From a bacterium (GTDB lineage: Bacteria; Auribacterota; Auribacteria; Auribacterales; Auribacteraceae), in assembly GCA_021161885.1 (NCBI GenBank), contig JAGGZS010000343.1, forward strand, positions 1 to 19,231: a stretch of 19,231 nucleotides of DNA, given 5' to 3'. A model generated the notes under the pieces. That model was not told the origin of the DNA, searched no databases, and saw only the letters and a program-made list of their open reading frames with translations. Positions 8,550-16,183 of the stretch are shown piece after piece; the first letter of the stretch is position 1; each line of letters starts with the position of its first letter. The position numbers were made by a program, and so were the translations under genes.

Positions 8550-8918
8550 TTAAAAGCTGAATTCAGCATCTGCCAAAAAAGCATTTTTCACAATACTTAT
8601 ATTATTATTTAAGATGGAAACGACATCAAAACGATAAGACGGAAAATCGTATTCTTTTTTAGTTATATACAAAAGAGCGGCTTTAGTCATACGGATTTGT
8701 TTTTTATGAGCAACAGCATAAAAACCGGAACCGTATTTATCGGACGAACGAGTTTTAACTTCAACAAACACAAGAATATCTCCATCTAAAGCTATAATAT
8801 CTATTTCCCCTAACGGAGTATGATAATTCGTATCAAGAATTCTGTAACCTATTTTTTTCAGGTAAGCCTCAGCTTCGCATTCGCCTTTACCGCCGATAAC
8901 TTTATTTCGCCTATCCAT
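8550..8918 (-). CDS. yraN: YraN/UPF0102 family nuclease-like protein
   Basis: At 122 aa this is the usual UPF0102 length. The PD-(D/E)XK nuclease-like core is visible: an N-terminal helix with KGECEAEAYLKKIGY, the GEIDII strand carrying the conserved Asp, then VFVEVKTR with the E-x-K pair, followed by a helix starting HKKQIRMTKAALLYI. The family is widespread and related in fold to Holliday junction resolvases and restriction endonucleases; its cellular role is not settled. The ATG overlaps the end of rnhB by 8 nt (the rnhB stop TAG is at 8913-8911), an arrangement seen in many bacteria. The ribosome site is weak (AAGGA about 11 nt away), consistent with coupling to rnhB translation. Confidence 0.93.
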   Translation of the reverse strand: MDRRNKVIGGKGECEAEAYLKKIGYRILDTNYHTPLGEIDIIALDGDILVFVEVKTRSSDKYGSGFYAVAHKKQIRMTKAALLYITKKEYDFPSYRFDVVSILNNNISIVKNAFLADAEFSF

Positions 8919-9534
8919 TTAGCAAAGAATCCTTTTGTAAAATATCCCGTACGGGAGCAAAACTTAAACGGTGAATAACACTTATTCCGTTATTCGCCAA
9001 TGCTTGTGTATGTTCTTTAGTTCCGTAACCTTTGTGTCTATCGAAATTATAGCCCGGGATTTTTTTCGCATATTCTTTCATAATTTCATCCCGCACAACT
9101 TTAGCCACTATTGATGCGGCGGCAATAGAGACGCTTTTGGAATCGCCCTTGATTATCTTTGTCTGGCTAATATATACGTTATCTAATAACAAACCGTCAA
9201 TTAATAAATGGTCGGGGTCAAAAGCTAAATTTTTTATTGCTTGTTTCATAGCTTTTTTAGTTGCCTGAAGAATATTTATTTTATCTATAATTCTTTCCGA
9301 CACAATGCCTACGCCTACTTGAATATCAGGGTATGCGTTTATTTGCCGAAACAGTTTATCCCTTACATTTTCAGATAATTGCTTTGAATCGTTAATGCCG
9401 GAAACAGAAAAATTATCAGGAAGAACAACAGCCGCGGCTACAACAGGACCTGCCAACGGACCTCTGCCAGCCTCATCAATACCCGCTATGCGTTTTTTGC
9501 CATTTTTTCGCCACTGAAGTTCAAAACTGAACAT
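8911..9534 (-). CDS. rnhB: Ribonuclease HII
   Basis: RNase HII cuts RNA in RNA-DNA hybrids and removes single ribonucleotides misincorporated in DNA. At 207 aa the length is typical. The catalytic carboxylates are all visible: Asp20 and Glu21 in GIDEAGRGPLAGPV, Asp113 in LLIDG, and Asp131 in KGDSKSVSIAAASIVAKV. The late motif FDRHKGYGTKEH is also present. The ATG comes only 4 nt after the rplS stop and lacks a strong Shine-Dalgarno of its own, so translation probably depends on ribosomes leaving rplS. Its last 8 nt overlap yraN. The rplS-rnhB-yraN order is common in bacteria. Confidence 0.96.
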   Translation of the reverse strand: MFSFELQWRKNGKKRIAGIDEAGRGPLAGPVVAAAVVLPDNFSVSGINDSKQLSENVRDKLFRQINAYPDIQVGVGIVSERIIDKINILQATKKAMKQAIKNLAFDPDHLLIDGLLLDNVYISQTKIIKGDSKSVSIAAASIVAKVVRDEIMKEYAKKIPGYNFDRHKGYGTKEHTQALANNGISVIHRLSFAPVRDILQKDSLLNG

Positions 9535-9538
9535 TTTC

Positions 9539-9883
9539 TTAGCGTTTCTTTTCCTTAACGCGAGCGCTTTTACCCACTTTATTCTTCAAATAATAAAGTT
9601 TGGCGCGCCTTACTTTACCGCGACGCGTTACTTCAACATTTTCGACTCTTGGTGAATGAACATAAAAAACACGTTCAACACCTTCACCGTAAACCACCCT
9701 GCGTACCGTAAACATTTCGTTAGCGTCTTTACCTTTTCTGGCTATTACTGTTCCGGTAAAAACTTGAATACGTTCCCGTTCACCCTCAACAATCTTGGTA
9801 TAAACTTTAACAGTATCTCCAACATTAAACTCAGGAACTTTCTTTTTCATATTTTCTTGTTCAATTTTAGAAATAACGCTCAT
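9539..9883 (-). CDS. rplS: Ribosomal protein L19
   Basis: L19 is a large-subunit protein at the 30S-50S interface. The sequence after the chosen start runs MSVISKIEQENMKKKVPEF, then GDTVKVYTKIVEGERERIQV and FTGTVIARKG, the usual L19 fold, with the basic C-terminus containing RGKVRRAKLYYL. I place the start at the ATG 9883-9881 (114 aa). The open frame also has an ATG at 9910 that would add nine residues (MSRKMEISN), but that extension overlaps the trmD end, has no good ribosome site and is not typical of L19. GGAG lies 9 nt before the ATG at 9883, and only 1 nt separates that ATG from the trmD stop. rnhB starts 4 nt after the rplS stop. Confidence 0.95.
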   Translation of the reverse strand: MSVISKIEQENMKKKVPEFNVGDTVKVYTKIVEGERERIQVFTGTVIARKGKDANEMFTVRRVVYGEGVERVFYVHSPRVENVEVTRRGKVRRAKLYYLKNKVGKSARVKEKKR

Positions 9884-9884
9884 A

Positions 9885-10580
9885 TTACTTATCTCCATTT
9901 TTCTGCTCATATTTAATCCATAAATCCGGTCGGTTTTTTTTTGTTACCCTTTTTGCTTCCTCAAACCGCCACGCCTGTATTTGTTTATGGTTTCCCGACA
10001 ACAAAACATCGGGTATATCATATCCCATAAAGGAAGCCGGACGAGTATAATGGGGTGTATCTAACAACCCGTTATAAAAAGAATCCTGTTTAGCGGATTC
10101 ATCAGAGCCCAAAACACCGGGCAACTGCCTTACCGCAGAATCGGCTATGACCATAGACGCCAAAGCTCCGCTGGTTATTACATAGTCTCCGATAGAAATT
10201 TCCTTAATCGGAAAAATTTTTTTAATTCTATCATCTATGCCTTCATAATGTCCACAAATAAAAACAATACGCGGATATTCAAGCAGTTTCCCGATAAGAG
10301 ACTGGCTTAAAAGTTCGCCGGCAGGAGACGGATAAACCAACAGGCTTTCATCATCGTAAATATCTTTTATCGCTTTATATAACGGTTCCGGTTTAAAAAC
10401 CATTCCAGGTCCGCCGCCGTAAGGGCGGTCATCAACTGTTCGATGCGGATCGTCGGTATAATCTCTCAGATTATGATACTCGATAGACAAAAAACCGTTT
10501 TGCTGAGCCCTTTTCAGGATACTTTCCTGTAACGGCACAAAATAACCGCTGTCAAAAATCGATAAAAAATCAAATCTCAT
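9885..10580 (-). CDS. trmD: tRNA (guanine37-N1)-methyltransferase
   Basis: TrmD methylates N1 of G37 next to the anticodon of several tRNAs, preventing +1 frameshifts. At 231 aa it shows the SPOUT trefoil-knot fold: the start MRFDFLSIF, then RPYGGGPGMV (52-61), GHYEGIDDR (110-118) with the conserved Glu113, SIGDYVITSG (129-138), and the DSFYNGLLDTPHYTRP region with the candidate catalytic Asp166. LLSGNHKQI comes near the end. Odd point: the knot loop usually reads close to SGGELPA, but here it is SGALAS, losing the usual Glu and Pro. The other TrmD signatures are intact, so I expect it is active. The ATG overlaps the rpsP stop by 1 nt (TAATG). The frequent neighbour rimM is not present between rpsP and trmD. 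Confidence 0.95.
   Translation of the reverse strand: MRFDFLSIFDSGYFVPLQESILKRAQQNGFLSIEYHNLRDYTDDPHRTVDDRPYGGGPGMVFKPEPLYKAIKDIYDDESLLVYPSPAGELLSQSLIGKLLEYPRIVFICGHYEGIDDRIKKIFPIKEISIGDYVITSGALASMVIADSAVRQLPGVLGSDESAKQDSFYNGLLDTPHYTRPASFMGYDIPDVLLSGNHKQIQAWRFEEAKRVTKKNRPDLWIKYEQKNGDK
9893..9896 (-). promoter_or_regulatory. Ribosome binding site of rplS (decides the start)
   Basis: GGAG inside the last codons of trmD lies 9 nt before the ATG at 9883. It argues for that ATG over the one at 9910. Confidence 0.7.
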
Positions 10581-10831
10581 TATTTTTTAACAGTTATGCC
10601 CTGGTCTTTTAAAATATTTTTAACCGTATCGCTAACTTTAGCGCCAACGCTCACCCAGTATTCGGCTCTTTCTTTATCAATTCTCACGTTATCGGTTTCT
10701 TTTTTAGGATCGTAATGCCCTATTTGCTCGATTGTCCTGCCGTCTCTTGGACAGCGCGAATCCATAATAACGATTCGATAACAAGCTAACTTTTTAGTGC
10801 CCATTCGTTTTAATCTCATTGCTACCGCCAT
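10580..10831 (-). CDS. rpsP: Ribosomal protein S16
   Basis: S16 is a small-subunit assembly protein. At 83 aa the length is normal. Family landmarks are the start MAVAMRLKRMGTKK, the segment YRIVIMDSRCPRDGRTIEQI (residues 18-37), GHYDPKK and the region around AEYWVSVGAKVSDTVKNIL. Translation starts at an ATG 6 nt after a perfect AGGAGG that is itself encoded in the last codons of ffh. The two genes overlap by 10 nt. The TAA stop shares one base with the trmD ATG. In many bacteria a KH-domain gene and/or rimM separates rpsP from trmD; neither is here. Confidence 0.97.
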   Translation of the reverse strand: MAVAMRLKRMGTKKLACYRIVIMDSRCPRDGRTIEQIGHYDPKKETDNVRIDKERAEYWVSVGAKVSDTVKNILKDQGITVKK

Positions 10832-12144
10832 AATTTTCCTCCTATATTCGGTATTTTATGTTTTTGAGACATCATTTTCTTCATCATTTTTTTCATCATC
10901 ATAAAATTTTTCAGCAATTGGTTTACCTCTTGTATTGAGGTTCCGCTTCCGGCTGATATACGTTTTTTACGGCTTAAATCAATAAGCTGGGGTTTAAGCC
11001 TTTCTTTTCTGGTCATCGACTGAATAACAGCTTCTATATGCGAAAGCTGTTTATCGTTTACAGCCAAGCCTTTCATATTTCCCATACCCGGGATCATACT
11101 CATAATATTTTCTAAAGGGCCTAATTTTTTTATTTGTTTTAACTGCTGTAAAAAATCTTCAAGCGATATTTCGTTACGCTTAATTTTTTTCTGCAGGTCA
11201 ACAGCCTGTTTTTCGTCAAATTCTTCCTGAGCTTTTTCTACAAGGCTCACAATATCTCCCATCCCGAGAATTCTTGACGCCATTCGGTCTGGATAAAAAA
11301 CATCAAAATCTGATATTTTCTCTCCAAGCCCTACAAACCTAATAGGGCAACCTGTTGTAGCCTTGATAGATAACGCCGCGCCTCCTCGGGCATCTCCGTC
11401 TAATTTAGTTACCGCCACTCCTGTTACGGATAATTTTTCGTTAAATTCTTTTATGCTCGTTACTGCATCCTGCCCGGTCATAGCATCGGCGACAAACAGA
11501 ATATCCTGCGGACAGATAACTTGTTTCAAATCCGCAAGTTCATCCATAAGTTGCTGGTCGATATGAAGCCGCCCTGCCGTATCAAAAATACAAATAGTTG
11601 CTTTGCACCGTTGCATTTCTATTAAAGACCGTTTAGCAATATCGACTACATTTTTTTCTTTTTTATCATAAAAAACCGGTATATCAAGTTGTTTGGCTAA
11701 AAAAACAAGCTGGTCTATAGCGGCCGGACGCTGCACATCAAGCCCGACAAGCAACGGATTATGCCCCTTTTTACGGTAATACGACGCTAATTTAGCGGCA
11801 GTGGTTGTTTTTCCGCTGCCCTGCAAACCGACAAGCATCAATCGGTTATTGTACTTTTTAAGTTCAACAGGTTCCGGTGTTCCCCCCATCAAGTTGACCA
11901 ATTCGTCATGTACTATTTTAACAACCTGCTGTCCCGGAGTTATGCTGTCGATAACATCTTTACCTACCGCTTTACTTTTTACCGCCGCCACAAAGTCTTT
12001 GACAACACGATAATTAACATCAGCTTCAAGCAAGGCAAGTTTTATCTCGCGCATAGCCTCTTTGATATTTGACTCGCTTAAGCGCCCGTATCCTTTAAGA
12101 TTGCGAAAAATTTTACATAACTTACCTGATAAAGAGTCAAACAT
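10822..12144 (-). CDS. ffh: Signal recognition particle GTPase Ffh
   Basis: Ffh binds 4.5S/6S RNA and signal sequences of nascent membrane proteins and delivers ribosomes to FtsY. At 440 aa it has the N domain (about 1-90), the G domain with P-loop GLQGSGKT (106-113), DTAGRLH (188-194) and TKLDGDARGG (246-255), and the M domain (about 300-430). The M domain contains MIPGMGNM and the RNA-binding SAGSGTS segment (397-403). The last helix is strongly methionine-rich (MMMKKMMKKMM), as expected for the signal-peptide groove region. The start ATG is 3 nt after the preceding stop; the upstream purine run is rather far away (about 14 nt), so coupling is likely. Its 3' end carries the rpsP ribosome site. 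The SRP RNA gene is not seen in the window. Confidence 0.97.
   Translation of the reverse strand: MFDSLSGKLCKIFRNLKGYGRLSESNIKEAMREIKLALLEADVNYRVVKDFVAAVKSKAVGKDVIDSITPGQQVVKIVHDELVNLMGGTPEPVELKKYNNRLMLVGLQGSGKTTTAAKLASYYRKKGHNPLLVGLDVQRPAAIDQLVFLAKQLDIPVFYDKKEKNVVDIAKRSLIEMQRCKATICIFDTAGRLHIDQQLMDELADLKQVICPQDILFVADAMTGQDAVTSIKEFNEKLSVTGVAVTKLDGDARGGAALSIKATTGCPIRFVGLGEKISDFDVFYPDRMASRILGMGDIVSLVEKAQEEFDEKQAVDLQKKIKRNEISLEDFLQQLKQIKKLGPLENIMSMIPGMGNMKGLAVNDKQLSHIEAVIQSMTRKERLKPQLIDLSRKKRISAGSGTSIQEVNQLLKNFMMMKKMMKKMMSQKHKIPNIGGKLWR
10838..10843 (-). promoter_or_regulatory. Ribosome binding site of rpsP inside ffh
   Basis: A perfect AGGAGG lies 6 nt before the rpsP ATG and is read as part of Gly-Gly codons near the ffh end. 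It is the strongest Shine-Dalgarno noted in this block, fitting the high demand for a ribosomal protein within a low-expression operon. Confidence 0.8.
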
Positions 12145-12147
12145 ATC

Positions 12148-12804
12148 TTATTTTTTTTCCTTTTCCTTCTTTTCCTGCTCGGCTTTCTCGCGCGCTTTTC
12201 TTATTTCTTCGGCTCTTTGGTTATGGTAAGAGTTGACAACAGCTTGTCCTTTATCAATTAATTTCTTACCTCTTCTTATATTTTTTTTTGCCATTTTTCT
12301 TATTGTCTTTTCAAATTCTTTATCTTTATCATCAAAATCGGAAGTATATTTTAAATATTTTTTGCCGAATTTGACAAGAACTTTTCCTTCTTCAATCATT
12401 TTATAGGCTTTAGAAACCGATTTTAAGTTAGAAAGCCTTTGGTTAATGGATTTAGAAAAATTTATATCCGACAGATATTTTAGCACTTGCGCCCGCATTT
12501 TAGGCCTGATAAGAAGCAAATTATCAAATTCCTCAACCGCGTCGCTCCATTCCTCTTTTTTGACATGATAAAGAGCCAGATCATAAATCGCTTGGGGGTT
12601 AGAGTCTTCCGCAATTTTTATAATTTCCTTTTTGGTCAAGTCAATAGTGCCGTATTTAATTTTAACTGAAATATAATCGGATGCTTTCTTTTCGATTTGC
12701 CCTTTTAAAATCCCTTTTCCTTTCAGATAAATAATTTCAGCTTTTAAAGGAGCGGTTATGCTGAAAAACACAATTAAACAATATGAAACAAAAAATTTAT
12801 TCAT
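12148..12804 (-). CDS. Exported protein with SH3-like beta repeat and TPR-like helices, unknown function
   Basis: I do not recognise a named family. The 218 aa product starts with a signal peptide (hydrophobic 3-19, probable cleavage after LKA at about residue 22). Next comes a short beta-rich unit (about 23-66) with the pattern YLKGKGILKGQIEKK, then VKIKYGTIDLTKKEI, like the small 'GxxxxGxI ... GxxxIxxxxI' domain found in many exported bacterial proteins. Residues 71-105 look like one TPR unit (LALYHVKKEEWSDAVEEFD). The remainder is highly charged and helical, ending in a Lys/Glu-rich tail. AAGGA lies 6 nt before the ATG. The start overlaps the murA stop by 8 nt, and ffh begins 3 nt after its end, so it is locked between murA and ffh. 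A role in cell-envelope assembly would fit the neighbour murA but is speculation. Confidence 0.85.
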   Translation of the reverse strand: MNKFFVSYCLIVFFSITAPLKAEIIYLKGKGILKGQIEKKASDYISVKIKYGTIDLTKKEIIKIAEDSNPQAIYDLALYHVKKEEWSDAVEEFDNLLLIRPKMRAQVLKYLSDINFSKSINQRLSNLKSVSKAYKMIEEGKVLVKFGKKYLKYTSDFDDKDKEFEKTIRKMAKKNIRRGKKLIDKGQAVVNSYHNQRAEEIRKAREKAEQEKKEKEKK

Positions 12805-14071
12805 AGTTTATCCTTTCTATCCGGGCTCCCAATGATTTTAATTTTTCTTCCATTGCCCAATATCCCCTGTCAAGATGATAAATCCTATTTATAACGGTAC
12901 AGCCGGTTGCGACCAATGCGCTTAACACCAAAGCCGCGCTTGCCCTTAAATCAGACGCCATAACGGGAGCACCGCTCAACGGGCTGCCTCCCTTGATGAT
13001 AGCCGTTGAATTTTCAAGCGATATATCAGCGGCCATACGGTTTAATTCAGCAATATGTATAAACCGTTCCGGAAAAATTTTTTCTGTAATAACGCTTATA
13101 CCCGGTACGGTAGCCATAAAAGCCATCATCTGAGCCTGTAAATCTGTCGGAAACCCGGGAAAGGGCAGTGTGGTAATATCAACAGGGCGAAAAGATGTAT
13201 CAAGGGCATCAACATCAACTTTATCTTTAGAAAAATTCAAACCCACGCCGCAAAACGACAGCACATCAGTCAAGGCGAACAAATGTTCTTTTTTAAGTTT
13301 ACTGACTTCTATTTTTGAACGAGTGATTACGCCTGCCAATATATATGTGCCTGCTTCTATTCTATCGGGTATAACAGTATAATCTACGCCCTTTAAAGAT
13401 GTTACACCGTTTATAGTTATAGAATGTCCGCCGGCGTTACAAATATCCGCGCCCATAGCAATTAAAAAATCAGCAAGATCAACGAGTTCAGGTTCACAAG
13501 CCGCGCTTTCAATGATAGTTGTCCCCTTAGCCTTAACTGCTGAGAGCATAACATTAGCCGTGGCAAGCACGCTTGACCCAAACCGCCCGCCGAGAAAAAC
13601 CGTATTTCCTTTAAGGTTATCAGCTACAGCTTCTATATAACCATGTTTGATACAAATATCTACGTTAAGAGCTCTTAAACCTTTTATATGCAAATCAATT
13701 GGGCGCTGGCCGATAACACATCCGCCGGGAAACGACACGCTGCATCTTCCAAATCTGGCAAGCAGCGGACCGAGAAGGCAGATAGACGCCCTCATTTTTC
13801 TTACCATATCGTATGGCGCCGTGAAACTATGTATGCCTGCCGGATCGATTTTGATTACTTTTTTTTCTTCATCAAATTCACAACTCGCGCCAAGAGAACT
13901 AAGAATATCAAGCATAGTTTTTACATCGCTTAAAGGAGGCACATTACGGATAACCGAGGATGAATCTGCCATAATCGCTGCCGCTATTATCGGCAAAGCC
14001 GCATTTTTCGCGCCTTCTATTTCTACAGTTCCCTCTAATTGTTTACCGCCGAATATTTTTAATTTATCCAT
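12797..14071 (-). CDS. murA: UDP-N-acetylglucosamine 1-carboxyvinyltransferase MurA
   Basis: MurA transfers enolpyruvate from PEP to UDP-GlcNAc, the committed step of peptidoglycan precursor synthesis in the cytoplasm. At 424 aa it is full length. Visible active-site residues are Lys22-Asn23 in EGAKNAALP, the mobile loop FPGGCVIGQRPIDLH with the reactive Cys118 (fosfomycin target in enzymes with this Cys), Asp310 in FPTDLQAQ, and Arg402 in HLDRGY. Because the Cys is kept, a fosfomycin-sensitive enzyme is expected, unlike lineages with Asp at this site. The ATG has TAGG 7 nt upstream and lies 15 nt after prmC. The 3' end overlaps the following exported-protein gene by 8 nt. Confidence 0.97.
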   Translation of the reverse strand: MDKLKIFGGKQLEGTVEIEGAKNAALPIIAAAIMADSSSVIRNVPPLSDVKTMLDILSSLGASCEFDEEKKVIKIDPAGIHSFTAPYDMVRKMRASICLLGPLLARFGRCSVSFPGGCVIGQRPIDLHIKGLRALNVDICIKHGYIEAVADNLKGNTVFLGGRFGSSVLATANVMLSAVKAKGTTIIESAACEPELVDLADFLIAMGADICNAGGHSITINGVTSLKGVDYTVIPDRIEAGTYILAGVITRSKIEVSKLKKEHLFALTDVLSFCGVGLNFSKDKVDVDALDTSFRPVDITTLPFPGFPTDLQAQMMAFMATVPGISVITEKIFPERFIHIAELNRMAADISLENSTAIIKGGSPLSGAPVMASDLRASAALVLSALVATGCTVINRIYHLDRGYWAMEEKLKSLGARIERINYE

Positions 14072-14086
14072 AAAAAAACCTAAAAT

Positions 14087-14974
14087 TTATTTATATCCGC
14101 ACATTATTCGCGCTATATTATTTAAATCTTCATAAACCTGTATATTGTTAAACCCGATCCCATTGAAAAATTTTTCTATAATATCCTGCTGACCTATACC
14201 TATTTCAAAAAAGAATTTTCCGTTCTCATTTAGCCAGCTGTTAAAAAAATTGATTATCCTCTGATAAAATTCCGTTCCCTGCTGTCCGGCAAACAAAGCC
14301 TCATGGGGTTCATTCTTATAGACTATTTCCTGCACTGTATGAACCATATTTTCCGGTATATAGGGCGGATTAGAAACTATATAATCGAATTTTATATCTG
14401 TTTTCCGATTCCAATCCTCAAAAATATCCGCTTTAAAAAAAACTATTTTATCAGCTGTGCCGTTATAAACGGCGTTTTCTTCGGCTAATTTTAAAGCAAT
14501 CTGCGAATTATCGGCAGAATAAATTTTACAATTTTCAATACTTTTAGCGATCGCGATAGGGATATTACCTGATCCAGTTCCCAAATCTAAAATAAAAATT
14601 TTTGTTTCACTCGCCTTTTTTTTGATATCTTTAACGATATAATCGACCAATAACTCTGTTTCCGGACGAGGTATAAGCACTCCTTGCCTCACCTTTAAGA
14701 CAGTATCATAAAACTCAACTTCACCAAGAACATACTGCAGCGGATACCCTTTTGCCCGTTGTTTCAGATAACTCTTAATTTTGCTAAGTTCTTCATTATT
14801 AAGCGGCTTATCAAAATCTAAATACAAATCAAGCCGTTTGCACTTCAATACATAGGACAAAATGCGTTCAATATTTAATCTTGGCGACTCAATAGATTTT
14901 TTGCTGAAAAAATCTTCGCCCCACTTAATAATATTTAGAACAGTCCATCCGTTTTTATTTTCTACAACGCTCAT
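14087..14974 (-). CDS. prmC: Peptide chain release factor N5-glutamine methyltransferase
   Basis: PrmC (HemK) uses S-adenosylmethionine to methylate the glutamine of the GGQ motif in release factors, increasing termination efficiency. At 295 aa it has the helical N-terminal domain (about 1-90), PRPETE (102-107), the SAM-binding LGTGSGNI (131-138) and the catalytic NPPY (202-205), which distinguishes it from rRNA and small-molecule methyltransferases. It starts 3 nt after the prfA stop, placing enzyme and substrate genes in one transcript, as in many bacteria. The ATG has CAGG about 8 nt upstream, inside the prfA end. murA follows after 15 nt. Confidence 0.96.
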   Translation of the reverse strand: MSVVENKNGWTVLNIIKWGEDFFSKKSIESPRLNIERILSYVLKCKRLDLYLDFDKPLNNEELSKIKSYLKQRAKGYPLQYVLGEVEFYDTVLKVRQGVLIPRPETELLVDYIVKDIKKKASETKIFILDLGTGSGNIPIAIAKSIENCKIYSADNSQIALKLAEENAVYNGTADKIVFFKADIFEDWNRKTDIKFDYIVSNPPYIPENMVHTVQEIVYKNEPHEALFAGQQGTEFYQRIINFFNSWLNENGKFFFEIGIGQQDIIEKFFNGIGFNNIQVYEDLNNIARIMCGYK

Positions 14975-14977
14975 TTT

Positions 14978-16072
14978 TTACGCCTGATTAGACTTAGATT
15001 TAAATGACTCGTCAATAAACAATTTAAAATTATAGGCGAGTATCTCATTGATCAACGCACCTAAGGCTCCGTTTAAAATATTTTCAAGATCATATAGCGA
15101 TATATTATACCTATGATCAGTTACCCTGTTTTGCGGATAATTATAAGTGCGAATTTTAACGCTTCTGTCTCCGGTAGATATTTGAGCGCGCCGAGCTTCA
15201 ACAATCTCTTTGTTTTGTTCGCTTTCCATTTTTTCGAGCAGTCGAGCCCGCAAAACCCGCATAGCTTTTGTTTTATTTTTCAGTTGAGATTTTTCATCTT
15301 GGCACTGGACAACAATTTTAGTGGGCAGATGAGTTATCCGAACCGCGGAATCCATTGTATTGACGCTCTGTCCGCCCGGTCCGGACGACCTATATGTATC
15401 AATACGTAAATCTTTAAGGTCGATTTCAACTTCAACAATTTCCGCTTCAGGCAATACCGCTACGGTTACCGCCGATGTATGAAGGCGTCCGCTGGACTCG
15501 GTTACAGGCACTCTTTGCACACGATGCACCCCGCTTTCATACTTCAACTTTTTATGGACAGATTCACCCGTTACAGAAAAAATTATTTCTTTTATACCGC
15601 CTAAATCGGTGGTATTGGTATCCATAGGTTCAACTTTCCAGCCTTGTGTTTCCGCGTATTTAGAGTACATCCTATAAAGTTCCGAAGCGAACAAAGCGGC
15701 TTCTTCGCCGCCTGTTCCGGCTCGAATCTCAATAATAGTGTTTCTGTCATCATTTTTATCTTTAGGCAAAACAAGACCTTTAATTTTAACATTAAGTTTT
15801 TTTTGCCGACCACGAAGTTCAACAAGTTCATTTTCTACTAATTCAATAAATTCCTCATCCGCCTCATCTGAGGCAAGAAGTTCCTCATTGGATTTAATTT
15901 CATTTTCTACCCTTGAGATTTCATTATAAATTTTTTGGATTTCATCAACCAAAGAATATTCTTTGGTTAACTGCTGATACTTCTGCCTGTCCCCGATTAC
16001 TGCAGGGTCAGCCATCAGCTTCTCAAGCTCATTTTTACGGTTTATATATTTTTCTATAATCTGTGATAACAT
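14978..16072 (-). CDS. prfA: Peptide chain release factor 1
   Basis: RF1 reads UAA and UAG and triggers peptide release. Counting from the second ATG (364 aa), PVT at 189-191 in RVQRVPVTESSGRLHTSAV fits the RF1 P-x-T codon-recognition motif rather than the SPF of RF2. GGQ at 233-235 in SSGPGGQSVNT is the catalytic motif. The N-terminal coiled-coil domain spans about 1-100. Two consecutive ATGs occur (16075 and 16072); GAGG lies 5 nt before the second but only 2 nt before the first, so I choose 16072. The gene follows the rpmE terminator with about 50 nt of leader, in which I cannot identify a clear promoter, so it may depend on readthrough or on a weak promoter. prmC follows after 3 nt. Confidence 0.97.
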   Translation of the reverse strand: MLSQIIEKYINRKNELEKLMADPAVIGDRQKYQQLTKEYSLVDEIQKIYNEISRVENEIKSNEELLASDEADEEFIELVENELVELRGRQKKLNVKIKGLVLPKDKNDDRNTIIEIRAGTGGEEAALFASELYRMYSKYAETQGWKVEPMDTNTTDLGGIKEIIFSVTGESVHKKLKYESGVHRVQRVPVTESSGRLHTSAVTVAVLPEAEIVEVEIDLKDLRIDTYRSSGPGGQSVNTMDSAVRITHLPTKIVVQCQDEKSQLKNKTKAMRVLRARLLEKMESEQNKEIVEARRAQISTGDRSVKIRTYNYPQNRVTDHRYNISLYDLENILNGALGALINEILAYNFKLFIDESFKSKSNQA

Positions 16073-16077
16073 CATAA

Positions 16078-16081
16078 CCTC
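16078..16081 (-). promoter_or_regulatory. Ribosome binding site of prfA (decides between two ATGs)
   Basis: GAGG is spaced 5 nt from the second ATG and 2 nt from the first, favouring the second as start. Confidence 0.55.
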
Positions 16082-16123
16082 AAATTAAGACTATTTGCGA
16101 CTATTTTTATTCAACCAACGCAG

Positions 16124-16161
16124 ATAAAAAGATAGGGAGCAGCAAAAAAATTACTGCTCCC
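16124..16161 (-). terminator. Rho-independent terminator after rpmE
   Basis: On the minus strand a perfect 8 bp stem GGGAGCAG/CTGCTCCC (arms 16161-16154 and 16142-16135) with an 11 nt A/T-rich loop is followed by TATCTTTTTA. It lies 22 nt after the rpmE stop and before prfA. The T tract is interrupted, so some readthrough into prfA is plausible. Confidence 0.75.
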
Positions 16162-16183
16162 CTCAAAAACAACAATCCGTAAA

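Noticed and set aside
13647..14135. 162 aa plus-strand open frame opposite murA
   Set aside because: It mirrors the murA coding sequence, has no recognisable domain, and no neighbouring plus-strand gene or ribosome site supports it. The same applies to the other plus-strand frames, such as 16945-17499 opposite rho and 3089-3442 opposite carB.
16073..16123. Possible promoter and direct repeat (AAATAGTC twice, 2 nt apart) before prfA
   Set aside because: Only weak matches such as TTGGTT-17-AATAGT are present. The 8 nt repeat is short in A/T-rich DNA and could be chance.
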